Origin: Hoplostethus atlanticus
Lineage: Eukaryota; Chordata; Actinopteri; Trachichthyiformes; Trachichthyidae
NCBI GenBank assembly: GCA_034670405.1
Contig: JAXDDX010000071.1
Coordinates: 2,447,501 to 2,511,500, forward strand
Length of the DNA: 64,000 nt
Direction of reading: 5' to 3'
Made by a program: the position numbers and the translations under genes. Shown here one piece after another: positions 1 through 12,000 of the stretch (the stretch's first letter is position 1; each line of letters starts with the position of its first letter). Under the pieces are notes generated by a model that saw only the letters and a program-made list of their open reading frames with translations, searched no databases and was not told where the DNA came from.

Positions 1-3000
1 AAGGGCTTTGACTTCTTGGCCAGTCCCGACGAGCTGGACGGATCGCCCGAATCCAGGAGTGGGGAGGACAGCAGGGACTGGGGTGAGACGGAGGGCGGGG
101 GTCTTAGTAATCCAGATCGGTGGTTTTCAGTCAGTTGTAGGGTTTCGTTCCAACACTACGCCTGTAGATGTCACTGATCGGTTCCTCTGCTGGGGTTCAG
201 ATCAGCGGCGGTAGTGTTGGAGAACCCACAACCTGCAGGTTCTTGGGTCTCTATGGCACATGATTGAAAACCGCTGATCTAAATCATTGATTACTGATTT
301 ACTTAAAATATATAATATACATGAATTTGGTTCTACTGTATAACATTTAAGAAATAATTGCCTGCAGAATTAAAGGAGGGTAGATGCAGGATGAATGTCT
401 GATGCAGAACTTCTACAATGGCTACCGCTCCGAGATACCCAGTCTAAGATGAGCATTATATGGCCGGAGGTGGACAAGTTCAATGACAAGTTAACCCAAC
501 ACACATTTTTCACAATATGATATTATGGCACAGTAAGAATTCATATTAAAACTGCTTGGAAACTGTTTTGAACTGGTACCAGTTGCAGGTAACCGCTATG
601 GAAGACTGCCGACGTCGCCTGAACTTATTTACACAGGTTTCCAACGTTGGTGAAGGCTGCTGCATCAGTCTCTTTAGAGTCAAAATGTCTGCTGGGTAAT
701 ACATAGTGCAGAGTGTGTGTGATATTGGGAAAAGTAAATATTCTAGTTTGTTCCAGCTACTGATTACCGATTACGGTCACCAGAAAGAAGGATCAGTAAT
801 AGAGAGGTTTGAGGCCTACGAAGAGGTTGGAACTGTAGAGCCATTGATTGGAGATCGAGGATCTTATTAGGACTGTGGCTTCATCATATTGGCTTCATCA
901 TATTTGTGAGGACATCTTGAGCATAAAACATAATTTATGGCTGTGATGGGGACAGCGGATCAAAACGGCCTTCAATTTAGTTTTGGTGTCAATCCTCCAT
1001 AGGGGAAAATTCTGTTATTGTACAAATACAAATGAAAACGCAGACAGAACATTGTGAAGGTGAAATACAACAAACCCAAAGGAAATAAAGAAATCCAATT
1101 GAATGGGTTTGTGAATGGGACACAAGGCCATCACTGCACCAACTCACCCACCACATGCCTCCTCCGTTGGCCAAAGTAGAAAAACTCTCTTTATAAAAGG
1201 TCCTCGGCTGGCGACCTGGCTGCCCCCTGCCGTTTGCACAGAATCCCCTTTTCTACTGTTGCCTAGCAACACGTTCTGTTTATAACAACCAATGACAAAA
1301 GGCTTCCCCACGCAGTTTGTGATTCAACACTTGACTGATCAGGTAGTAAAGGAGTGCTGACTGCAGTTGATTCCATCACCAGGTCTGTTGGGTTTTATAC
1401 TGCAGGGACTGGAGGTCTCGGTCCTCCAGGATCTGCTCTCGCCAGACAACCGCAGTCGTCGAGGCGTTGAAGTCAGATTGTGGCCACTTGATTTAGCTTG
1501 TTTCATTCACAGCTTTCCCTATTTCCGAAAAGCAATAACTTGTTGTCTGTTGGAATGGAAGAACTGTTGCTCTTGCTTTTTATCACCGTCTCTCCTTTCA
1601 TAAACTGTAATAATAGGCCAACACACACACACACACACACACACACATATTAAAGGACAGTTTAAAATAGTCTCTGTTTGGCTGCTAGCCGCTGCGTTAT
1701 GAAACAGATTTGTCATCCTCGGTGGCTGTGAGTAAGGACTCTGAAGTCCTTTCTTCTTGCTCCCACGCCGCCTCCACAGCCCAACGCATCACTAGCCCAG
1801 GGCTACCAGGAGGAATTAGAAACCACTATTTCTTTCAATGTGCTGTAATCATGCCTCCAGTCATTCCTGCAGTGATTTTTGCATGTTTTTCATCTTTCAA
1901 TCTGATCATGTACCCGTTGACCATGTGCAGATGTTTCAGCACCTTTTGATTTCATGAACATTTCAATCATCAGAAAATGTTGAAGGCATTTGCTGCCTTC
2001 ATGCTTTGTGCTGCTCTACTGCTGCTGCAGAGACTTTTAGGTGGCTGACAGAAAACCTTGCTGCCCGAGAGTACGATCATTTATGTTGGAATATTGTTTG
2101 CTTCACTGTTAAAGCTTGTCGTGACTTCTTCATGTGAACCAGTGTTGCTCGACTGCATTAACATTTCATTTACAGGACTGCCGAGAGCCATCAAATTTCA
2201 AATTTCAAGCTACATTTGACATTAGCCTGAATTTTCATTTGTCAAAGCCACTTTGGCTTTGAGGTGTTATTTTCCATCCCTTTGTTTATTGAATGGCACC
2301 TTTTTGTATTGTGTACATTTGTGTTTACACATCCACCAATGCAGATACACCTCAAGTCATGAATTCCCTGTGTTTCATATCTGTCTGTTGTTGATGGAAG
2401 ACTATTTGAGCCATGTTGGTAATTCTCTTCATGACCCAACTGTGTTGATGTCATCGTCTTTCTCTTAAAGAAGGAGCTGAAGGTGTTGTCGATGTTTTGA
2501 GTCTGAGTGGGGAAAAAAGTTTCAGAAGAACATAGTACACTACGTTGTACGCTACACCAATTAAAGAGGCGCACGCTATACACTATAAGCAGGATACACT
2601 ACTACAACATAGGTATACACCAAAACTTAGTACTGTATATGCAGGAGTATGCTCACACATTAACAATATTACCCATTTTGGCAATAGTTTAGATGGTTAG
2701 ATTGAAAGTTGGACCCTTAAAAAGCCTTCCTTGACTGAATTTGGACTATATTGGTTACCTGGCTGCGCTTTTTCCCGTCTGGTTTAGTAGACTGTCAAGG
2801 TAAAGTTTGTACGTATGTAGTGCATCCAGACACTTACAACAGGTTTCTACCCCACCCTCCTCCTTCTCCTCACCCTCCCCCTCCTCCTCCTCCTCCTCCT
2901 GGCCTGTAGAGAAGGAAGAGCAGTCTACCCTGGGCGAAATGGCCTGGGACGTGGACCAGGGACTGATAGCCCAGCTCAAGGAGCAGTACAGGAAGGAACG

Positions 3001-6000
3001 CAAGGGCAAGAAGGGGGTGAAGAGTAAGTCCTGTACAGGCCTTTGGTTCATCCTCATCTTGCGCTCTTTCTTCTAACTCTATCTTTTCCTCTCACTCCCG
3101 TCTTTCTTTTTCTTTTGCTCTTTATTTTTCTATCTTCATCTAACTTTATATATCTATCTAGCTATCGATTTATCTGTCGACCTAGCGATCCACCTGTCGA
3201 CCTAGCGATCTGCCTGTCGACCTAGCGATCTACCTGTCGACCTAGCGATCCATCTGTCGACCTAGCGATCCATCTGTCGACCTAACGATCTACCTGTCGA
3301 CCTAACGATCTACCTGTCGACCTAACGATCTACCTGTCGACCTAGCGATCTGCCTGTCGACCTAGCGATCTGCCTGTCGACCTAACGATCTGCCTGTCGA
3401 CCCAGCGACCCATCTGTCGACCTAGCGATCCACCTGTCGACCTAGCGATCTACCTGTCGACCTAACGATCTACCTGTCGACCTAGCGATCTACCTGTCGA
3501 CCTAGCGATCCTGCCTGTCGACCTAGCGATCTACCTGTCGACCTAACGATCTGCCTGTCGACCCAGCGACCCATCTGTCGACCTAACGATCTGCCTGTCG
3601 ACCCAGCGACCCGTCTGTCGACCTAACGATCTACCTGTCGACCTAACGATCTGCCTGTCGACCTAACGATCTACCTGTCGACTTAACGATCTACCTGTCG
3701 ACCTAGAGATCTGCCTGTCGACCTAACGATCTACCTGTCGACCTAGAGATCTGCCTGTCGACCTAACGATCTACCTGTCGACCTAGCGATCTGCCTGTCG
3801 ACTTAACGATCTACCTGTCGACTTAACGATCTACCTGTCGACCTAACGATCTACCTGTCGACCTAACGATCTGCCTGTCGACCTAGCGATCCGTCTGTCG
3901 ACCTAGCGATCTACCTGTCGACCTAGCGATCTACTTGTCGCCCTAGCGATCCACCTGTCGACCTATCGATCCATCTGTCGACCTAGCGATCCATCTGTCG
4001 CCCTAGCGTTCTACCTGTCGCCCTAGCGATCTACCTGTCGCCCTAGCGATCTACCTGTCGCCCTAGCGATCTACCTGTCGCCCTAGCGATCCATCTGTCG
4101 ACCTAGCGATCCATCTGTCGACCTAACAATGTACTTGTCGACCTAGCGATCTACCTGTCGACCTAACCTAGCTATCTAGTGATCTGTCGACCTAACAATC
4201 TATTTACCTAAAAGCCGATCTTTCTATCTCACTCTCTATTGCTCTACCTTTATCTCTCTTCTCCTTTCTATCTCTCCCAGAGATTTAGTGTTAAAAGGTG
4301 ACTAGGGAAGGAGTGGATCATAGCAGACATCACTCACCTCTTTTCCATTTTTAGCATCCCCGTCTTTGTCTCTGAGTCTGCTTTTTTTGTTTTCATTTTT
4401 TGAGAAGAGCTCTGGTCTTTAGGGTTACAAGAATGTGTTCCTCTATTCTTTCATTCCTTTCACCTTTTAATATCCTTGACCTCTTTTAGCTTCCTGTTGA
4501 TTTCCTGCATCCCCACACCTTCCTCAGTGACCCAAAGGGATGCACCGATACCTGAGTATTGATCTGATCCTTTACTGTTATTGACCAATGCAGAACTAGG
4601 CTACATTCACACTGCAGGCCTTTTTGTCTGACTGTCCACATTCACTTTTGTTAGTGACCCATATCCGATATCAGTTTGAACAGACTCCTGAAATGACCCA
4701 CATGTGCCCACAACAGCAAAAGTGTTGCAATGGGGTGCTTTTGCTTGTTGCATTGTGGGGGACTGGGTTAGACTGTCAGGGGCCATGTTTGCTTTGGTGT
4801 TGGGGTATATGTGCATGCGCAGAGAAGCACATTGACCACCAGTACAGACACATGTAGAATAGTGCCTTAATTAAGGTTATATCAAATAAAGTCCTCCACA
4901 CTCAGGAAAGGTCTGCCTCTGACCCATCCTTCCATGAGGTTACGCTGCAGACAAGGACAGTGAAAGTAAACTGGGGTTACTCCAGTAGGGTTTCTCAGTG
5001 CTGTTAACCTAACTAGCCCTTTGCTAACTATAGCATAGGGCTAGTTAGGCTAACGGCACAGACTCAGGCCCTGGAAATTCTGACAGAAGAGGATTTCCCC
5101 TGGGCTTGCTGACTATAGCCAGGAACAGAACTGGGAGGCATCTCCCCAAATTCTAATTAAATTTGCAACCTCGCTGTCTCTCCGCTAGCTGCTTGAGCTT
5201 TTGTCCTCCATGATTTTCCACTCAAATGGACACAGAGTTCTGACGACGGTGATCTGTCCCATAGAGGAAAAAACACCTGATCTGATCTGACAGTTCAGAC
5301 TGCAGTCATGTGGCCACAGATCAGATGTGGATCAGATTTAGGACCACGCATAAATGCAGTGTGAACGTAGCACACATAGTTCAAATCTTTGCTGAATAGC
5401 CTGGAATGGAATGGAATGAAAGCCGACTAGCGACTTGATTGGTATTTGGGGAGACGCCTCAATTCGGTCAAAACTGGATGGCCCATGCTGTAGCTGAAAT
5501 GTTTCCGTTACACATGTCTTTTCAACATCGCTGTCAGTTCATATTAGTATCAGATATGGTCACATCCTACAATAGATATGAACAGTCGTCCAAAAAAATC
5601 AGATATGAGCACTAATTCAGAGCATGAAGGCCTGCGGTGTGAACGTAGCCTAAGTCGCTTTACTTGGAGTGGATTTTCTATTAGATTTTAGCATTCAGGA
5701 AATTCTCTGATATCGATGCACTATTTTAGCCTGGAGTCAGTCCAGTACCTGATAACAGTATCGGTGCATCCCTAACATCTTGTTCCCATTTTGTTTCTCC
5801 ATGTCTTGATATGTTGTATTGATCAATGCTGCAGTTGAACTGTTGCTCTACTTCAAACAGCAGCTACCGGTACATTTCATCTGTTTCTGTTGTTTCAACT
5901 CTCTTCTTTTCATGCAATGTTATTCTGATCTCTGTGCTTACTCTCCCTTTTCCCCCTGATTTTATTTGCCTTCATCTTTACATTCTCTCCTCTCAGCTGT

Positions 6001-9000
6001 CTTTCTAAGCTGCATTCAGCCGTGGAGCTAGCGTCCATCTTAGCTCCATCCTCAACGCTGCTGGTCTCTTAACGTTGTTCAGTTCAGATTCTTGTTATAT
6101 TAGTGACAGTGTGGACTTCCTAATGTCTGTTCTTCATCTCTCTCCCAACCTCATTTTCCTTGTATTGTTCCACTGATACTCCTCTTGTATCCCTGTTTTC
6201 TCCTTCTCCTCCCGCTGTGTTTGTCTTTCCTCTTGGCATTTCCAACGCCACCATGAACCCTCTGATCATCTTGCTTATCCCATCCTCTTCCTCCTTCTCT
6301 CGTCCTCCTCCTCCTCCTTCATAACCAGGACCTAACCGGTCGAAGCTACAGGACATGCTGGCTAACCTGCGGGATGCTGAGGAGCTTCCCTCCATGCAGC
6401 CCCCCATGACGCCCCCCTCCCGGCCCAGCGTCCCCAGGCTCAATGAGCACGAAGTCGGCCGCCCAGAAGAAGGTACCCACCCTCCCTGTAGTGGACAGTC
6501 TTCAATTTGTTCCTAGTTTTTCCGAGTTTTTCCTGATGGTAGTCTCTGTGTCCCAGTAGAGACCATGACGTTCCTGCCATCATCGGGGAAGTCGTTCATC
6601 CTGGGCAGGGTGGACGAGGCGGTTTCCAGCGAGCTGGGACTGGGAGAACTGGCCGGCCTGACGGTGGCCAACGAGGCCGACAGCCTGGCGTACGACGTGA
6701 GTACGACTACTAACTCCTGACTCCACTGGTGGGGTTTCTAGAGATGGAGCAGGGAGATGGACGTGACACGCTAACCATTATTCTGACCACGTTCCCTCCC
6801 TCAGATCGCCAATAACAAAGACGCGCTGAGGAAGACGTGGAACCCAAAGTTCACGTTGCGGAGCCACTTCGACTCGGTCCGCAGCCTGACGTTCCACCCG
6901 GTGGAGCCCATCCTGGTCACCGCCTCCGACGACCACACCCTCAAACTGTGGAACCTGCAGAAGACGGCCCCCGCCAAGAAGTAGGAGCTCACACTCCGAA
7001 ATGTCACTGTATTCCTATATTTCTATCTAATACATTCTAGTGTTGTAATTGGTCAGTTTGGTTTAAATACCCCCCCCCCTTCATTTTCTTTACTGTATTC
7101 TATTACTATGACTTTCTGTAAGGACTCAATGTCCCCACAGGAGTAATTTGTTTAAACTTACTTTATCTTAAATTGTCCATAAAATCTGCTTACTACTGTT
7201 CTCTGCGTTTGTCTTCCCAGATGTGCTGCTCTAGATGTGGAGCCCATCTACACATTCAGGGCCCACTGGTGAGATCTCCTTCTATCTCTGCTGGAAACGA
7301 CGTGATACTCTCTAATATATATATTCATCAGTGACATACAGTACTGTGAAAAAGTCTTAGGCACATGTAAAAAAAAATAAATCCATAAAGCGAAGATGCT
7401 TTCAAAAATAATGAAATGAAAAGTTTCTAAATATTTGTTGAGTATGTTTACATGCACACTAATAACTCAAACCTAATCTGATTGAGGCAATACTCTATTG
7501 ACTATTGAAGGTGTCATGTAAACACCTTTTTCTGGTTATTTTAACCGAGGTAAGGTCACAATCAGAGGAGCATATAAACGGTCATGTAAACACCTCAGTC
7601 AGATGTCTTTCTGCGCAGGTCAAAGGTCACCAGGTATTTACAGAGAAACACCACGGTTTCTAAATGAATCCATGTAAACAGTTATCAGAGAAATCGTGTT
7701 ACTTTAAACCATGTAAACATAGAGGAAATACTGTCTTAATTTGTGTGCATACAAACAAACACATTGTTTAGCAGCTAGTTAGCAGTGTGGCCTCCATACC
7801 TGCAGGCTGGTTCATGTTCGGACAGTCTGGCTGGAGATGAATTTTGGGCCATACTCAGATTTTCAGTGTCCTAAATTGAATACACAGAGGAATCCTCTAA
7901 TTGGCAAATAAGAAAAGAATTAGCAAGGGATTAAGGACAAGCTAATGGTTTCTAGTATTAAATGACATGAGTGGTTGGCTAAAGCTAGGATTAACAGTAC
8001 GGTGTATACATTTAACAAAGAACAAATCGATTGAAATAGCATATACATTTCAGTGCTATAGGGAAGAGGTGATTGACAACAGGTATATAGATTTATTTAT
8101 AAAACTGTAAGAGATTCCAGTTCAGGAATATTTCAGTGTAAGTTCATATATACAAAACAATTTACAAGAAAAATGAAACTTATATGAGGTATTGAAGAAT
8201 CTCAAAAATACAGATCAAGAGGATTTATTACATTTATTCTGGTTCCAGATTTGGATATTGGTTCAAATATGGTTTGAACTAACTCTAACCTGTTAACTAA
8301 CCTGTTATAGTAGAGGGTATAATGAATGGGAGAGATATTGTTTATATCTTTCTTATCTTATCCTTTCCTATTGAAGAACTGGTGGCCAGGGAACAGGAAA
8401 ATGAGAGGGAGAGGTGGAATACCTTCTGCAGTCTTGAACAGTCGACTCAATAGAATAGTTGGTTTTGGTCTATGAAAGAAATAGTTTTTGTGTTTTTCTC
8501 TCAAATTGTTTAAATTTATGTTGAAGGATAAAATTAAAATAACAGAGAAATCAATTCAACCCCTCTGCTTCGTCCGGGGTAGCTAACTAGCAAAAATGTG
8601 TTCAACATTTGGGATTACCGTTACTCAGATGTCATATTTCGATTGTATTTATTATTCTGAATGATGGTTTCCTCTCAGACCTTTTTTAAACTCGTCCTTC
8701 TTGCTGACAGAGCGGAGACCTTTCCTGGCCAATGTCTCCATTGATTTCTGTAGTAAAAATGGACTGGAAAAACTGAAACTGCACCTTCTGTATTTTCAAC
8801 CATCATGATTGGAAATCTGTCTGTTTATGTATTTTTTCTTGAATTGCAATAAAAAAGATTTATGAAAATAGCAACTTTGGATTTGGCAGCAGAAGGCTTT
8901 AAGGTTAAACCTCTTGAGTTGAGAGCAGACGAATTGAGGATGTGAAGATGTCTCTGTCTGGTTTGTCCTCGGTAGCGGTGCAGTTCTGTGCGTAACCATG

Positions 9001-12000
9001 AGCTCGAGTGGTGAGCAGTGCTTCAGTGGGGGGGTGGACGGTACCATCCAGAGCTGGAACACCCCCAACCCCAACATCGACCCCTACGACTCATATGGTA
9101 CGCTCCGGCTTGTCTTGTCTTGGGGTTTTAGCAGAAATAATCCTCCTGTTTTCATCAGATCAAGAATAATAATGATTTACAATCATTATTATCTGACATT
9201 TTCTTTATGCTAGACTATAAAATATTCCCTTGTTCTGCTTCTTCATTCTTTCTTGTATATTTTTCTGTTCTATTGTATTTTACTTCATTGTTCTTTATGC
9301 ATCTTTCTTCATACTTGCCTCGATGTTTATCAATCAAATCTTCAAAACCATTTTCTATATCATTATATTTCCTCCATGTTGAAATAGACATGGAGGAAAT
9401 ATAATGATATAATAATAGATTACTTTAAATTCAGTGTATTCAGTATCTCTTAAGGTATCTACCATCCTTTGGAACGTCACATCATTTGGGTTAATTTTGT
9501 CAATACTAAAACTAGGAGTCAAATATCTTATTTTGGAATGAAACTCACTTCGTGTAGTAGAACATATCGCCCTATTCTTTATACTCCTTCATACTTAATA
9601 CGTTTATCAATCAAATGTATTTTGATAATGTCTCCATTTTCGTATCGTCGCCACAGAGCCCTCGGTCCTGCGGGGGGCGCTGTGCGGGCACACCGACTCA
9701 GTGTGGGGTCTGGCTTACAGCTCCGCCCACCACCGCCTCCTCTCCTGCTCGGGGGATGGTACGGTCCGGCTGTGGAACGCTGCCGACACCTCACCGGCTC
9801 TCACCATCTTCAACGAGAGAGGAGGTAAGAGACGTCCGGCGTCCTCCGCCAACCTGCTGCTCTATCATGTCAAAGTAAAGTTTATTTTGTTTCTGCCCTT
9901 TTCACACCCAGAAGAAAGATAGGTCTTTGGTGCCGCTGCACTTTGTACCGAAAGGTTGCTGAACAAATTGAACATGTTCATTGTCGAGGGGGAAACCGAC
10001 AAACAAAAGGGCTGAACAAAGACGGAGAAGCAATCCCACCAGTTTTAGAGAAGCCTGGCAAAAGGTCAGGAAGCTGGTGTGATGAGACTTCAAACCACAA
10101 GGATCAGATTCAGGAGGCGGGAGGAAGTCAGAGGCATCGAGGGCATAGCGAGGGCAAGACTACCAGGCAGGGCAAGGCTGTGGCACCTCAGATTTGTTAC
10201 CTCAGCACAGTCAAGAGTGGAGCACTACGGCAGGAGCAGGGGGAAAGCAGAGGGATATTGTAGGGATACAGGAGCATTATAGTACTGGGATATTGCAGGG
10301 ATATTGCATGGCAGGATCATGTGTTATTATTGTTCAGTGTGTGGTTCCCCGTTCTGCCCAATTGTCTAGTGTGAGCATACTTACCACTGAGAGACAAAAC
10401 TCAGTAAAATCCGTGATCCTGATCCTGATCCTGATGTGATGCGTTTTCTAACTGGGATGCAGTTTAACAGGCCTAAGCTGCATGTGTGTGTCTCAGAGCT
10501 GGGAGTGCCGACCTCCGTGGACGTGGTGAGCAGCGAGCCGGCCCACATGGTGGCGTCGTTCGGCACCGGCCACATCGGACTCTTCAACATGGAGACGCAG
10601 CAGCTCATCCTGAAGCTGGAGTCAGCCGGCTCCCCAGGTAAACCAACCCACAAAGAAGAGACACTTCTCATACCTTGACGCATTCGTATCATCGTTTTAG
10701 GGTCTCAAGAACCAAACAGCAGTAACTATTGTTTGTGGTTTAAAGGTCAAAGGTCATGACCAAGACTTTTTAGAATTTTATATCACCAAACATTATCATG
10801 ATAATCATTTTTCTTGCAGTTAGTGCTTTTTGGCTTTGTATGGCAGTGCTGTCTGAGTGCTGTGACCTCTGACCTTTTACCTAAATGCTCTTGATTGTTT
10901 GTAATGTTGGTGATCTTGCAAGTTGAAGCAAGTTGCTCTGAATAAGTGTCAGCTAAATTATTAAAATACAATCATAAATATAATGTAAATGTATATTTTA
11001 GATATATTAATAAGATGATAATTAAATAATATTAATTACAGTTATTAATTATTAAGTACATTTTTCCAGGTACTTTTCTGTTTTTAGTCAGACTATTCTG
11101 ACTCCACTACATTTCAAAGGAAATATTAAATTTTTTACTCTACTACTCTTTTTTTTTTTTTCTGTGACTTGCAGATACTTGAAGCTTTGAAAGAATATTG
11201 CAACTGTAAGATAAAGCAGTCAGAGCCATTATAAGAGCCATTATAACTTCTTTAATAATAACCCTAAGAGGTTAATGCATCAAGAATTGAAAGGTTTCTA
11301 GGCACTGAAATACAAGAGCGCCATATTGGATTGAATTAGTACTTTTACTTTTGATAATTAAGTACATTTGATGGTAAATACGTTGGTACATGTAGTCATG
11401 TAGAAGTTAAAGCTGCACAAGCACCAAATGACACTTCAGTACCCAGAAATCCTATAAGGTGAGGTCAGTGAACTGCACACAGCTCATGTTGACCAACCCG
11501 GCCGGTCAGTGATGGTTTATATCAAAGGAAACCAAAAGGATGAGAGGAAAATATTTCATTTGGTCATTTCATTTGAATCTACGGCTGATAAGACCGGCGT
11601 ATTTCTACATAACTATCTAGCGTAGCTTCAAAATGCTAATATTGTCCGTGTCATGTCCGCCCCCGTGCAGAAGCCCCATGCAAGATCAACAAAGTGCTGA
11701 GTCATCCCACCCTGCCAATCACCATCACCGCCCAGGAGGACCGGCACATCCAGTTCTTTGACAATAACACAGGTGGGCTGCAGTTATTCCTCAGGGCTTG
11801 GTTCCCGCTGAGGACGATGGACGTTCTTCATGTCCATCGGCTACAACAGCAGGCGGCCAAGCCCAGGATACTTTCCACTATTGATAGTAGTTTTTCATTT
11901 CTTTAACATTATTACTGAGGCCTCTTCGTGTTTATATTATAGACTCTGATGACTATTGGTCATGGAAACTGTGCTGTACGGTCTTGTAAAAGTCATCTGT

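Noticed and set aside
3155..4203. CRISPR-like array appearance of the 20-bp repeats
   Set aside because: There are no unique spacers, units are directly contiguous, and the context is a vertebrate intron, so it is a minisatellite.
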